From the NCBI RefSeq assembly GCF_003052605.1, contig NZ_QASO01000130.1, positions 1-64,000 of the forward strand: a stretch of DNA of 64,000 bases, read 5' to 3'. Below the pieces are notes generated by a model. That model was not told where the DNA came from and searched no databases. It saw nothing but the letters and a program-made list of their open reading frames with translations. Below are positions 1 to 9,137 of the stretch, in pieces (position 1 is the first letter of the stretch; each line of letters starts with the position of its first letter). This DNA is from Ectopseudomonas oleovorans. Lineage in GTDB: Bacteria > Pseudomonadota > Gammaproteobacteria > Pseudomonadales > Pseudomonadaceae. Both the position numbers and the translations under genes were made by a program.

Positions 1-79
1 TTCGATTTTGTTTCCGGAGAAACTTCTTTCTACTCAACCACTTGCGCCTTCGATCAGAACTTCCTCTCTCCAGCGGGAG

Positions 80-294
80 GCGCATTCTACAGCATTCAAA
101 ACCGCTGTCAACACCTCTTTTTTACCGCTTTCGATCCATTCGACCGAACCACCAACAGGATCAAACCACCACCCTGTCGACCGACGCGCATTCTACACGC
201 CAGATCCAGCTTTGCAAGCCCTTCATTCAACTTAACTTATTGATTAACAAGCAGTTTTTGAAGCGCTTCATCGCTGAAGTGGCGCGCATTCTAC
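80..294. repeat. Three copies of GCGCATTCTAC
   Basis: Exact copies of GCGCATTCTAC lie at 80-90, 186-196 and 284-294, about 100 bp apart and all on the + strand. The region between them is non-coding. Function is unknown. Confidence 0.6.
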
Positions 295-359
295 ATCAGC
301 ACGGCGAGCTGTAAACCCCTGACATGCAAATAATTGCGTAAATCGGATCAATCCCCCCA

Positions 360-375
360 CCTCTATATATAGAGG
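360..375. promoter_or_regulatory. 16-bp perfect palindrome CCTCTATATATAGAGG
   Basis: A perfect 16-bp palindrome abuts the stop codon of the CoA-transferase gene (377-379 on the minus strand). There is no loop and no T-run, so it is not a standard terminator. It could be a protein-binding site for something to the left of the window. Confidence 0.4.
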
Positions 376-376
376 C

Positions 377-1600
377 TCAGATCACCCCTGCCTCGCGCAA
401 CTCGGCAATCTGCGTTTCACTCATGCCCAGCAATCTCTGCAGCAGGGCTTCGGTGTGCTGGCCCAGCAGTGGCGGAGCCGAACGATAGGCCACTGGCGTC
501 GCAGACAGGCGCAGCGGACTGGCGACCTGCGGCGTACTGCTGCCCAGGGCATTAGGCAGGTCGAGACGCAAACCTCGCGCCTGTACCTGAGGGTCGGCGA
601 ACACCTGCTGCAGATCATTGATCGGCCCACAGGGCACGCCGGCCTTTTCCAGCTGCTCGATCCACTGCGCGGTGGTTTTGAATACCGTGGCCTGGCGCAA
701 CAGCGGGATCAGCTCGGCACGATGGGCAACCCGGGCCCTGTTAGTGACAAAGCGCGGGTCATCGGCAAGGCTCGCAATACCCGCCACTTCGCAGAACTTA
801 CGGAACTGCCCATCGTTACCCACCGCAAGGATGAAATTGCCATCGGCACTGGGGAAATCCTGGTAGGGCACGATATTGGGATGGGCATTGCCCAGGCGCT
901 TGGGTGATACACCTGTCGCCAGGTAGTTCATGGCCTGATTGGCCAGGCAGGCGACCTGCACATCAAGCAAGGCCACATCTATATGCTGACCCACACCGGA
1001 TTGCTCACGCTGATTCAGCGCGGCCAGCACACCCACAGTCGCGTAGAGACCAGTGAGGATATCGGTCAGGGCCACGCCGACCTTCATCGGGCCGGCACCC
1101 TCCTCACCTTCCGGGCGCCCAGTCAGACTCATCAGCCCCCCGAGACCCTGGATCATGAAGTCATAGCCGGCACGCTTGGCATAGGGGCCGCTCTGACCGA
1201 AACCGGTGATGGAGCAGTAGATCAGACGCGGGTTGATCGCCTTCAGCGACTCGTAATCCAAGCCATAGGCCGCCAGGCCACCGACCTTGAAGTTCTCCAG
1301 CAGCACATCGCACTGCGCGACCAACTCACGAATCAGGCGCTGGCCTTCAGACTGAGTGAAATCCAGGGTCAGCGACTGCTTGTTACGGTTGGCGCTCTGG
1401 AAGTAGGCCGCCTCACGCGAGTCATTACCCTCGGCATCCTTTATATAAGGAGGCCCCCAGTGCCGGGTGTCGTCGCCCGAGCCCGGACGCTCGACCTTGA
1501 TCACCTCGGCACCAAAGTCACCGAATATTTGCCCGGCCCAAGGGCCAGCCAGCACGCGAGATAGATCAAGCACGCGGATATGGGACAGTGCACCGGACAT
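377..1600 (-). CDS. gcdG: Family III CoA-transferase, probable succinyl-CoA:glutarate CoA-transferase
   Basis: A 407-residue CaiB/BaiF (class III) CoA-transferase, expected to transfer CoA from succinyl-CoA to glutarate in lysine/glutarate degradation. The N-terminal block IRVLDLSRVLAGPWAGQ and the family Asp in AGYDFM (about Asp147) are present. The frame opens at 1633, but the ATG at 1600 has GGAG about 8 bp upstream and matches the family N-terminus, so I chose it. It lies just downstream of gcdH on the same strand, the usual Pseudomonas gcdH-gcdG order with gcdR divergent. The substrate is inferred from this context; the fold is certain. Confidence 0.85.
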   Translation of the reverse strand: MSGALSHIRVLDLSRVLAGPWAGQIFGDFGAEVIKVERPGSGDDTRHWGPPYIKDAEGNDSREAAYFQSANRNKQSLTLDFTQSEGQRLIRELVAQCDVLLENFKVGGLAAYGLDYESLKAINPRLIYCSITGFGQSGPYAKRAGYDFMIQGLGGLMSLTGRPEGEEGAGPMKVGVALTDILTGLYATVGVLAALNQREQSGVGQHIDVALLDVQVACLANQAMNYLATGVSPKRLGNAHPNIVPYQDFPSADGNFILAVGNDGQFRKFCEVAGIASLADDPRFVTNRARVAHRAELIPLLRQATVFKTTAQWIEQLEKAGVPCGPINDLQQVFADPQVQARGLRLDLPNALGSSTPQVASPLRLSATPVAYRSAPPLLGQHTEALLQRLLGMSETQIAELREAGVI

Positions 1601-1656
1601 GGGCTTCTCCGTAGGGTGCGCCACGCGCACCATGGATCAGTGAGAGGCGCGAGCCT

Positions 1657-2835
1657 TCAAAAGAACGCCTGAATGCCGGTCTGCGCGCGACCAAGGATCA
1701 GCGCATGCACGTCATGGGTGCCCTCGTAGGTATTGACCACTTCAAGGTTGACCAGGTGACGGGCAATGCCGAACTCGTCGCTGATGCCGTTACCGCCGAG
1801 CATGTCGCGCGCCATGCGGGCGATATCCAGCGCCTTGCCGCAGCTGTTGCGCTTCATGATCGAGGTGATTTCCACCGCAGCAGTGCCTTCGTCCTTCATT
1901 CGTCCGAGGCGCAGGCAGCCTTGTAGAGCCAAGGTGATTTCGGTCTGCATGTCGGCCAGCTTCTTCTGGATCAGCTGATTAGCCGCCAGCGGCCGGCCGA
2001 ACTGGTGGCGATCGAGCACGTACTGGCGCGCGGTGTGCCAGCAGAACTCGGCGGCGCCCAGTGCGCCCCAGCTGATGCCGTAACGGGCGAAGTTCAGGCA
2101 GGTGAACGGGCCGCGCAGGCCGCGTACATCCGGGAAGGCGTTCTCTTCGGGGCAGAACACGTTGTCCATGACGATCTCGCCGGTGATCGACGCGCGCAGG
2201 CCCACCTTGCCGTGAATCGTCGGAGCGGAGAGGCCTTCCCAGCCCTTTTCCAGGACAAAGCCACGGATCTCGCCGGCATCGTCCTTGGCCCAGACCACGA
2301 AGACATCGGCAATCGGGCTGTTGGTGATCCACATCTTGCTACCGCTCAGGCGGTAGCCGCCGTCGACCTTCTTGGCGCGCGTGACCATGGATCCGGGATC
2401 GGAGCCGTGGTTCGGCTCGGTCAGGCCGAAGCAACCGATATACTCGCCACTTGCGAGCTTGGGCAGATACTTCTGCTTGGTCGCTTCATTACCGAACTCG
2501 TTGATCGGCACCATCACCAGCGAGGACTGTACGCTCATCATCGAGCGGTAGCCGGAGTCGATACGCTCCACTTCACGGGCGATCAGGCCATAGCACACGT
2601 AGTTCAGGCCACTGCCACCATAGGCCTCAGGAATGGTCGCACCCAACAAGCCGGTTTCGCCCATTTCGCGGAAGATCTTCGGATCGGTCTGCTCATGACG
2701 GAAGGCTTCCAGCACGCGGGGCGCCAGCTTGTCGTCAGCGAACTGCTGGGCGCTATCACGCACCATGCGCTCTTCTTCGGTCAGTTGCTGATCGAGTAAC
2801 AGCGGGTCGATCCAGTTGAAGCTTGCCTTGGCCAT
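1657..2835 (-). CDS. gcdH: Glutaryl-CoA dehydrogenase
   Basis: A 392-residue acyl-CoA dehydrogenase that would oxidise and decarboxylate glutaryl-CoA to crotonyl-CoA using FAD, in the cytoplasm. It starts with [20 protein letters not shown]. The FAD/substrate segment [16 protein letters not shown] is present, as is the C-terminal [17 protein letters not shown], which holds the catalytic glutamate (E of YEGTHD) of this family. The ATG at 2835 has a GAGG upstream and is preferred over the upstream in-frame ATG at 2880. It is followed after 56 bp by gcdG and is divergent from the LysR gene gcdR. Confidence 0.93.
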   Translation of the reverse strand: MAKASFNWIDPLLLDQQLTEEERMVRDSAQQFADDKLAPRVLEAFRHEQTDPKIFREMGETGLLGATIPEAYGGSGLNYVCYGLIAREVERIDSGYRSMMSVQSSLVMVPINEFGNEATKQKYLPKLASGEYIGCFGLTEPNHGSDPGSMVTRAKKVDGGYRLSGSKMWITNSPIADVFVVWAKDDAGEIRGFVLEKGWEGLSAPTIHGKVGLRASITGEIVMDNVFCPEENAFPDVRGLRGPFTCLNFARYGISWGALGAAEFCWHTARQYVLDRHQFGRPLAANQLIQKKLADMQTEITLALQGCLRLGRMKDEGTAAVEITSIMKRNSCGKALDIARMARDMLGGNGISDEFGIARHLVNLEVVNTYEGTHDVHALILGRAQTGIQAFF

Positions 2836-3014
2836 TGCGAGAAACCTCGAAGCGGTGATGTGAGCGGTCGGTCCAGCCAACCCGAATGGTTTTGATCCTA
2901 GGCCGGCTTCGAGCAGAGGACAAACGCAGAATTTGCACAGACCTATGCATTTTTCTCACTCCGAGATAGTTTATTCATGTAGATCTGTCGCTTACGAGTG
3001 AGGCTTTTGCATAC
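2836..3014. promoter_or_regulatory. gcdH/gcdR divergent promoter region
   Basis: A 179-bp region between divergent gcdH and gcdR. It contains the split inverted repeat CTCACTC (2955-2961) and GAGTGAG (2996-3002), close to the gcdR start. LysR regulators usually bind such intergenic regions; that this pair is the GcdR site is a guess. Confidence 0.45.
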
Positions 3015-3911
3015 ATGCGTCGCAAGATACCCAGCACCGCAGCCTTGGTCGCCTTCGAATCCGCCGCTCGCCACCAAAGCTTCACCAAGGCCGCCGACGA
3101 GCTGAACCTGACGCAGAGCGCGATCTGCCGGCAGATCGGCGGACTGGAGAGCTTTCTCAATGTCGAACTGTTTCGCCGCTCCCGGCGCGGCGTAGTTCTG
3201 ACCGAAGCGGGCGTCGCCTACAGCCGCAAGGTGGCTGCGCAGCTCGATGCAGTGGAACGCGACACCCTGGCGCTGATGGGCAACCAGGGCACCACCAGCA
3301 TCGAGCTGGCGGTGGTACCGACCTTTGGCACCCAGTGGCTGTTGCCACGCTTGCGTGCCTTTCAGCAACTGCACCCCGAGGTGACGGTGCACCTGACCAA
3401 CCGCACACGCCCCTTCCTGTTCGCCGACACTCGCTTCGATGCCGCCATTTATTACGGCGACGCCGAATGGTCGGGCACCGAAGCCCATTTCCTGATGCAT
3501 GAGCACCTGCTGCCGGTATGCAGCCCGGCGCTGCTGGGCGATGCCCCAGTCGACGCCGAACGCATCGCCAACTTGCCGCTGCTGCAGCAGACCACACGCC
3601 CCTATGCCTGGCGCCAGTGGTTCGCCGCCCAAGGCATGAATGTGGCCCGCGATATGACCGGCCCGCGACTTGAACTGTTTTCCATGCTGGCGCAGGCCGC
3701 TCAACATGAAATGGGCATCGCGCTGATCCCACCCTTCCTGATCCAGCGCGAACTGGAAGAGGGTAGCCTGGTGATCGCCCTCGACCGCACCGTGCCGAAC
3801 AGTGACCGCGCCTATTACCTGATGGTGCCGGAACGCAAGTCCGAGTCTGCAGCGCTAAAAGCCTTTCGTGACTGGCTACTGGGCGAGGCGCACGCTTACC
3901 AGCAACGATGA
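3015..3911 (+). CDS. gcdR: LysR-family regulator of glutarate catabolism
   Basis: A 298-residue LysR-type regulator. The N-terminal winged helix-turn-helix covers about residues 5-64 (AALVAFESAARHQSFTKAA, then LTQSAICRQIGGLE). An effector-binding domain follows from about residue 90. It is divergent from gcdH, matching the known Pseudomonas arrangement in which GcdR activates gcdHG in response to glutarate. The ATG at 3015 gives the normal family N-terminus. Confidence 0.85.
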   Translation: MRRKIPSTAALVAFESAARHQSFTKAADELNLTQSAICRQIGGLESFLNVELFRRSRRGVVLTEAGVAYSRKVAAQLDAVERDTLALMGNQGTTSIELAVVPTFGTQWLLPRLRAFQQLHPEVTVHLTNRTRPFLFADTRFDAAIYYGDAEWSGTEAHFLMHEHLLPVCSPALLGDAPVDAERIANLPLLQQTTRPYAWRQWFAAQGMNVARDMTGPRLELFSMLAQAAQHEMGIALIPPFLIQRELEEGSLVIALDRTVPNSDRAYYLMVPERKSESAALKAFRDWLLGEAHAYQQR

Positions 3912-4378
3912 CCGACGCGCAGCCGTCGCCACCACCAACACCCAACAAACCCAAAAGAGCATATAGGGACTGGTAGCATGAAATTAGTCACGCTACATGA
4001 CCGATTAGCGAAAAAGTACGCCAAAGCCACTACTTTCGGGCTATAGCACTATTTCGAACACCCTGTGCATTACCTTCCACACCCGCTACTAGTCGACCAG
4101 TGGTCATTCTCGCCGTGAATGCCTGAGCAACGTTCTAGGCTACGTCTTACCTGCCTTTCCCCAGAATCCACGCGGGCTGCGCGCAGTATAAAAATCCCTC
4201 ATAGACCCATTACTTGTAGTAATCCATTTTTTTTACTCCATAACTTCTTGTAAGGGTCTGCGTTCGATTGCACAATCGCCGCGCTCGCCACCTCCGGCGG
4301 GTTATGTGCTGATCCCCAATCGCCGGCGCGCCAGCGCAGTGCCCCGGTTCACAAAAAAGATCACGCAGGAGATTAGAA
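3912..4378. promoter_or_regulatory. 467-bp intergenic and upstream region of pntAA
   Basis: No gene is visible. The part nearest pntAA holds two short palindromes, ATTACTTGTAGTAAT (4209-4223) and CGATTGCACAATCG (4265-4278), a T8 run near 4227, and AGACCC/GGGTCT arms flanking this stretch. These may be operator or leader structures for the transhydrogenase operon. A ribosome binding site (GCAGGAG) lies at about 4365-4371. Confidence 0.5.
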
Positions 4379-5500
4379 GTGCACATCGGTGTTCCTCTCG
4401 AAACCCATGCCGGGGAGACGCGGGTTGCCGCGACGCCCGAGACCGTCAAGAAACTGGTCGGCCAAGGTCATCAGGTGACCGTCCAGGCCGGCGCGGGCAT
4501 CAGCGCCAGCATTCCAGACAGCGCCTTTGAAGCCGCTGGAGCCACCATTGGCAACGAGTCGGCCGCGTTTGGCGCCGATCTGGTGCTGAAGGTGGTCGCG
4601 CCAACCGACGCCGAACTGGCTCATATGAAGAGCGGCGCCGTCCTGGTGGGCATGCTCAACCCGTTCTGCAATGACACCATCGCGCGCATGAATGCTCGCG
4701 GCGTCACTGCCTTCGCCCTGGAGGCCGCACCGCGCACCTCCCGCGCGCAAAGCCTGGACGTGCTGAGTTCGCAGGCCAACATCGCCGGCTACAAGGCCGT
4801 GATGCTCGCCGCCAACCACTATCCACGCTTTATGCCCATGTTGATGACCGCCGCCGGCACCGTTAAGGCCGCCCGTGTGCTGATTCTCGGCGCCGGTGTT
4901 GCCGGGCTGCAGGCCATCGCCACGGCCAAGCGCCTAGGCGCAGTGATCGAGGCCTCCGATGTGCGTCCGGCAGTGAAGGAGCAGATCGAATCGCTCGGCG
5001 CCAAGTTCGTCGACGTACCGTTCGAGACCGACGAGGAACGTGAGTGCGCGCAAGGTGTCGGCGGTTATGCCCGGCCGATGCCGCAGTCCTGGATGGAGCG
5101 CCAGGCCAAGGCGGTGCACGAGCGCGCCAAGCAGGCCGATATCGTCATCACCACTGCGCTGATTCCGGGCCGCAAGGCACCGACGCTGCTGCATGAAACC
5201 ACCGTGCAGGAAATGAAGCCCGGTTCCGTGGTCATCGACCTGGCCGCTGCGCAAGGCGGCAACTGCCCGCTGACCGAGGCCGACAAGGTGGTGGTCAAGC
5301 ACGGAGTGACCCTCGTCGGCCACACCAACCTGGCGGCACTGGTGCCGGCGGATGCTTCCGCGCTGTATGCACGCAACCTGCTGGACTTCCTCAAGCTCGT
5401 GATCGACAAGGAAGGCCAGTTCCAGCTCAACCTCGAAGACGACATCGTCGCGGCCTGCCTGATGTGCAATGCCGGCGAAGTCGTGCGCAAGAACGGCTAA
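4379..5500 (+). CDS. pntAA: NAD(P) transhydrogenase subunit alpha part 1
   Basis: A 373-residue soluble NAD(H)-binding part of the proton-translocating Re/Si-specific transhydrogenase, which makes NADPH from NADH using the proton gradient. The AlaDH/PNT N-terminal domain starts [20 protein letters not shown]. The Rossmann glycine motif is [18 protein letters not shown] (about residues 164-181). It starts with GTG preceded by GCAGGAGAT. pntAB follows 11 bp downstream. The split alpha subunit (PntAA/PntAB) is normal for Pseudomonas. Confidence 0.95.
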   Translation: MHIGVPLETHAGETRVAATPETVKKLVGQGHQVTVQAGAGISASIPDSAFEAAGATIGNESAAFGADLVLKVVAPTDAELAHMKSGAVLVGMLNPFCNDTIARMNARGVTAFALEAAPRTSRAQSLDVLSSQANIAGYKAVMLAANHYPRFMPMLMTAAGTVKAARVLILGAGVAGLQAIATAKRLGAVIEASDVRPAVKEQIESLGAKFVDVPFETDEERECAQGVGGYARPMPQSWMERQAKAVHERAKQADIVITTALIPGRKAPTLLHETTVQEMKPGSVVIDLAAAQGGNCPLTEADKVVVKHGVTLVGHTNLAALVPADASALYARNLLDFLKLVIDKEGQFQLNLEDDIVAACLMCNAGEVVRKNG

Positions 5501-5511
5501 GGAGTAGGGAC

Positions 5512-5826
5512 ATGGATCTGATTTCCGACGGCATCTACAACCTGATCATCTTCGTGCTGGCCATCTATGTCGGCTACCACGTGGTGTGGAACGTCACCCC
5601 GGCCCTGCACACCCCGCTGATGGCTGTGACCAACGCTATTTCCGCCATCGTGATCGTCGGCGCCATGCTGGCCGCCGCCCTCACCGTCACCCCGCTGGGC
5701 AAAACCATGGGCACCCTGGCCGTGGCGCTGGCTGCGGTGAACGTGTTCGGTGGCTTCCTGGTCACCCGACGCATGCTGGAAATGTTCAAGAAAAAAGCAC
5801 CGAAAGCCCAGGTGGAGAAACACTGA
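5512..5826 (+). CDS. pntAB: NAD(P) transhydrogenase subunit alpha part 2
   Basis: A 104-residue membrane part of the split alpha subunit. Three or four hydrophobic segments are visible ([52 protein letters not shown]), followed by a basic tail ([10 protein letters not shown]). The ATG at 5512 has GGAG upstream and lies 11 bp after pntAA. The frame opens further upstream inside pntAA, which I regard as read-through. It forms the proton channel with PntB. Confidence 0.93.
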   Translation: MDLISDGIYNLIIFVLAIYVGYHVVWNVTPALHTPLMAVTNAISAIVIVGAMLAAALTVTPLGKTMGTLAVALAAVNVFGGFLVTRRMLEMFKKKAPKAQVEKH

Positions 5827-5828
5827 CC

Positions 5829-7265
5829 ATGAGCATGAACCTGATCACTGTTCTCTACCTCGTCGCCTCGGTGTGCTTCATCCAGGCGCTCAAGGGCCTG
5901 TCGCACCCGACCACGTCGCGACGCGGCAACCTGTTCGGCATGATCGGCATGGCCATCGCCGTACTGACCACCGTCGGCCTGATCTACAAGCTCGGCAGTG
6001 AGCTGGCCGTACAAGGCCTGGGCTTCGTCATCGTCGGCCTGCTGGTCGGCGGCAGCGTTGGCACCCTCATGGCCAAGCGCGTCGAGATGACCAAGATGCC
6101 GGAGCTGGTCGCCTTCATGCACAGCATGATCGGCCTGGCCGCCGTGTTCATCGCCATTGCCGCCGTGGTCGAGCCGCAGTCACTGGGCATCGTCACCGCG
6201 CTGGGCGACGCCATCCCGGCCGGCAACCGCCTGGAGCTGTTCCTCGGCGCCGCCATCGGTGCCATCACCTTCTCCGGTTCGGTGATCGCCTTCGGCAAGC
6301 TGTCGGGCAAGTACAAGTTCCGCCTGTTCCAAGGCGCGCCCGTGGTGTTCAAGGGTCAGCACCTGGTCAATCTGGTGATCGGCCTGGCGATTCTCGGCCT
6401 GGGCCTGTACTACACCTTCACCGGCGACATTACCGCCTTCGCCATCCTGGTGGCGCTGGCGTTCGTCATCGGCGTGCTGATCATCATCCCCATCGGCGGT
6501 GCCGACATGCCGGTGGTGGTGTCAATGCTCAACAGCTACTCGGGCTGGGCGGCCGCCGGTATCGGCTTCTCGCTGAACAACTCGATGCTGATCGTCGCCG
6601 GTTCGCTGGTCGGCTCTTCTGGCGCCATCCTCTCGTACATCATGTGCAAGGCGATGAACCGCTCGTTCTTCAACGTCATCCTCGGTGGCTTCGGTGCCGA
6701 TGCCGACGCCGGTGCCGCCGCAGGCAGCCAGGAACAGCGCAGCGTGAAGTCGGGATCAAGCGACGACGCCGCCTTCCTGCTGACCAACGCCGACACCGTG
6801 GTCATAGTGCCCGGTTACGGCCTGGCCGTGGCGCGTGCCCAGCATGCACTGATGGAACTGGCTGAGAAGCTGACCCACCGTGGCGTGACCGTGAAGTATG
6901 CGATCCATCCGGTCGCCGGGCGTATGCCTGGCCACATGAACGTACTGCTGGCCGAGGCCGAGGTGCCGTACGAACAGGTGTTCGAGATGGAGGACATCAA
7001 CTCCGAGTTCGGTCAGACAGACGTGGTGCTGGTGCTGGGTGCCAACGACGTGGTCAACCCGGCGGCGAAGAATGATCCGAAGTCGCCGATCGCCGGCATG
7101 CCGATCCTCGAGGCTTACAAAGCCAAGACCGTGATCGTCAACAAGCGCTCGATGGCTAGCGGCTACGCCGGCCTGGATAACGAACTGTTCTACATGGACA
7201 AAACCATGATGGTCTTCGGCGATGCCAAGAAGGTCATCGAAGACATGGTCAAGGCCGTCGAATAA
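5829..7265 (+). CDS. pntB: NAD(P) transhydrogenase subunit beta
   Basis: A 478-residue protein with an N-terminal membrane domain of about eight or nine helices (residues ~1-265), a linker rich in Gly, Ala and Ser, and a C-terminal NADP(H)-binding domain (about 295-478) starting at VVIVPGYGLAVARAQHAL with GANDVVNPAA and a C-terminal Lys/Ser-rich loop (NKRSMASGYAG). It starts 2 bp after pntAB and ends the operon at a clear terminator. Length and order are typical. Confidence 0.95.
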   Translation: MSMNLITVLYLVASVCFIQALKGLSHPTTSRRGNLFGMIGMAIAVLTTVGLIYKLGSELAVQGLGFVIVGLLVGGSVGTLMAKRVEMTKMPELVAFMHSMIGLAAVFIAIAAVVEPQSLGIVTALGDAIPAGNRLELFLGAAIGAITFSGSVIAFGKLSGKYKFRLFQGAPVVFKGQHLVNLVIGLAILGLGLYYTFTGDITAFAILVALAFVIGVLIIIPIGGADMPVVVSMLNSYSGWAAAGIGFSLNNSMLIVAGSLVGSSGAILSYIMCKAMNRSFFNVILGGFGADADAGAAAGSQEQRSVKSGSSDDAAFLLTNADTVVIVPGYGLAVARAQHALMELAEKLTHRGVTVKYAIHPVAGRMPGHMNVLLAEAEVPYEQVFEMEDINSEFGQTDVVLVLGANDVVNPAAKNDPKSPIAGMPILEAYKAKTVIVNKRSMASGYAGLDNELFYMDKTMMVFGDAKKVIEDMVKAVE

Positions 7266-7284
7266 GCCCTGACCAGTCAGACAG

Positions 7285-7309
7285 GAAACCCGGCCATGTG
7301 CCGGGTTTC
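7285..7309 (+). terminator. Terminator of the pnt operon
   Basis: A perfect 10-bp stem (GAAACCCGGC / GCCGGGTTTC) with a 5-nt loop, 20 bp after the pntB stop, followed by a short T-rich stretch. Confidence 0.75.
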
Positions 7310-7620
7310 TCATTTCCGGCGCCAGGAAAAAGTTGATATTCAGATCAACAAGCACACCAGATCAATTGGAAACTGTACTGCTTGAAAGACCAGAATTAAC
7401 GGGTTGCACCCAGTTGAAAATCTCGCAAATCAAGGTTGCACCCAGTCTTTTCACTTATGGCCAATACAGTTTCATCGATTCCTGACCGAACAGTTACAAA
7501 GCAACCTATCTAATAGCACAACAATTTCATCCAGCTGTGACTACTGGGCCCCGACTGCGCTCGGGATAATTTGCCCATCGATAGCACACATACCCCGCCA
7601 CAAGCGGAAGGATGACCACC
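7310..7620. promoter_or_regulatory. Upstream region of the first DUF1127 gene, with a 13-bp direct repeat
   Basis: About 310 bp without a gene. GGTTGCACCCAGT occurs at 7402-7414 and again at 7434-7446, a 32-bp period (about three helical turns), which suits tandem binding of one regulator. The stretch is AT-richer than its surroundings. Confidence 0.5.
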
Positions 7621-7836
7621 ATGGAACGTACCCTCAGTTCCGCCCCGCTTCAAACTCACAGCGTTGCCAGCGACAAATCGGCCTGGCTGCTCCGCGTTAT
7701 CGCTACCCTCAGCCTGTGGCAGCGCCGCATCGTCAGCCGTCGTCAACTGGCTCGACTGGATGCCCGCCTGCTCGCTGACGCTGGCATTAGCGAAAATCAG
7801 CGTTACGCCGAACTGCAGAAGCCGTTCTGGCGCTGA
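7621..7836 (+). CDS. DUF1127 protein
   Basis: A small basic protein of 71 residues with a C-terminal DUF1127 domain: WQRRIVSRRQLARLDARLLADAGIS then a KPFW end. An in-frame ATG lies 9 bp upstream (7612), but GGAAGG abuts it too closely and is correctly spaced from 7621. DUF1127 proteins are small Arg-rich proteins, some of which bind RNA and affect phosphate, carbon or oxidative-stress responses; this one's role is unknown. A paralogue lies 224 bp downstream. Confidence 0.85.
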   Translation: MERTLSSAPLQTHSVASDKSAWLLRVIATLSLWQRRIVSRRQLARLDARLLADAGISENQRYAELQKPFWR

Positions 7837-7876
7837 CACCCTGCTTTGCTCCATCCCCAAGTTGGGATCTTCTGAG

Positions 7877-7913
7877 AGCTCCACCGTCTCTGCTGCGGTG
7901 GGGCTTTCGTTTT
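7877..7913 (+). terminator. Terminator after the first DUF1127 gene
   Basis: Stem AGCTCCACCG / CGGTGGGGCT with a 9-nt loop, followed by TTCGTTTT. It separates the two DUF1127 genes transcriptionally. Confidence 0.75.
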
Positions 7914-8060
7914 ATCTGCAACAGTCATCGCCCGAGCGAGTAGTACAGTTGCCATAAAACCGCCACGGCCCCCGCACAATTCCAACCGGTTGTATCTGCT
8001 CGCCCACGAGCGCTTGCGAGAACATGAGCTTCCACCCTTGTCTCTCGACAGGAGAACGCC

Positions 8061-8264
8061 ATGGACCGCACTCACGAACAATTCTCGCGCCCTGCACACA
8101 ACAAGCCCCTGCACTGGCTCGGTTTCTACTCGACGCTGCGTCACTGGCAACGCAACAGCCGCACTCGTCGGCAGCTTGCCTTGCTCAATGAGCAACAACT
8201 GGCTGACGCCGGCATCAGCACAGCTCAGCGTGAGCAGGAACTGGCCAAGCCCTTCTGGCACTGA
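8061..8264 (+). CDS. DUF1127 protein, second copy
   Basis: A 67-residue DUF1127 protein. The core LRHWQRNSRTRRQLALLNEQQLADAGIS and the KPFWH end align closely with the upstream copy, while the N-terminal 25 residues differ. A GACAGGAG ribosome site precedes the ATG. It has its own upstream region and is separated from the first copy by a terminator, so the two copies may be regulated independently. Confidence 0.85.
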   Translation: MDRTHEQFSRPAHNKPLHWLGFYSTLRHWQRNSRTRRQLALLNEQQLADAGISTAQREQELAKPFWH

Positions 8265-8347
8265 GCCAGCGATGGAGCTGGGAATGCCGTTGGGCTAAGC
8301 TGCGGATGCGGGTAGAACAGCGTCCCGCCCTACCGGAGTTACCCCAT

Positions 8348-8671
8348 ATGCACCTGAAGAAATCCCTGATTGCAGCGCTTCTTTCATTAGGGCTGGCTGG
8401 CACCGCCTGCGCCAGCAGCCTGGTCGCGACCACCGACACTCTGGGCGGCGCCCTGGCCGGCACCGTCGAGGTCACCTCGGACGCGACCAGCTCGTTGCGC
8501 GACATGAAACAGCTGCGCGCGGCCCGCGACGATGCCGCCAGCTTCGTCGCCAGCGACGGCGCGATTCGCAGCGTACGACTCGAAGCGGCCCTGGCGCACA
8601 TTCGCCGTCATGACGCCGCGCTGGCGACAGCGGATGACCTGGCCCTGGCTCAGGCCATCCTCAGCCTGTAA
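8348..8671 (+). CDS. DUF2388 exported protein, first copy
   Basis: A 107-residue protein with a signal peptide (MHLKKSLIAALLSLGLAGTACA, cleavage near residue 22). The mature part carries the DUF2388 signature: VATTDTLGGALAGTVEVTSD, then RDMKQLRAARDDAASFVASDGAIR. Start chosen at MHLKKS, which begins the signal peptide; an upstream in-frame ATG (8306) would add 14 non-hydrophobic residues. It belongs to a DUF2388-DUF2388-DUF4105 cluster. Function unknown; periplasmic location predicted. Confidence 0.85.
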   Translation: MHLKKSLIAALLSLGLAGTACASSLVATTDTLGGALAGTVEVTSDATSSLRDMKQLRAARDDAASFVASDGAIRSVRLEAALAHIRRHDAALATADDLALAQAILSL

Positions 8672-8816
8672 AAACTTTGCACACGTCTATCGATAAGCTC
8701 GCTGCTGACCGACGCTGCATGGCCCCGTAAACTTCGCCTACTTGCCTGGTCGCGGGGAACCGCGCCGGCCTGTCCACGTCAAATCGTCCGTTCTGCAGTT
8801 CTCGGAGCTCCTTATC

Positions 8817-9137
8817 ATGCGTCGTTCATTCGTCATCGCCGTCGCCGCCTGCGCCCTGTTCAGCGGTATCGCTCAGGCGCAAACCGTGGTCGCCACCAGC
8901 AACATCGTGGTGCGCGCCCTGGATCGCAGCATCAACTTTACCTCCGACACCACCACCTCGATTCGCGACATGAAAGCCGTGGTACAGGCCCGCGACGACG
9001 CCGCCAGCTTCGTCGCCAGCGCCGGTGAAATTCGCGGTGCACAATTGGAAGCTGCGCTGCAGAGCATTCGCCAGCAACTGCCCGAAGCGCAGAGCGCCAG
9101 CGACCTGCAACTGGCCGAAGCCATTCTCGCCCTGTGA
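8817..9137 (+). CDS. DUF2388 exported protein, second copy
   Basis: A 106-residue paralogue of the preceding gene. It has a signal peptide (MRRSFVIAVAACALFSGIAQAQ, cleavage after AQA) and the same core (VATSNIVVRALDRSINFTSD, then RDMKAVVQARDDAASFVAS). The start at 8817 is preceded by CGGAG. Its last bases overlap the GTG start of the DUF4105 gene (GTGA), so the two are translationally coupled and probably act together. Function unknown. Confidence 0.87.
   Translation: MRRSFVIAVAACALFSGIAQAQTVVATSNIVVRALDRSINFTSDTTTSIRDMKAVVQARDDAASFVASAGEIRGAQLEAALQSIRQQLPEAQSASDLQLAEAILAL

Larger units (their letters stand above)
1..376. other. Intergenic region without a gene
   Basis: No convincing coding sequence: the short frames have no recognisable protein content or ribosome binding site. 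Composition is more AT-rich than the flanking genes. It carries three copies of an 11-bp word (listed separately) and ends in a perfect palindrome next to the gcdG stop codon. I see no tRNA or rRNA. Confidence 0.6.

Noticed and set aside
1-376. End of an rRNA or tRNA gene at the left edge
   Set aside because: No rRNA sequence or tRNA cloverleaf could be recognised.
2943-3954. Minus-strand frames opposite gcdR
   Set aside because: Shadows of the LysR gene; no ribosome site or family match.
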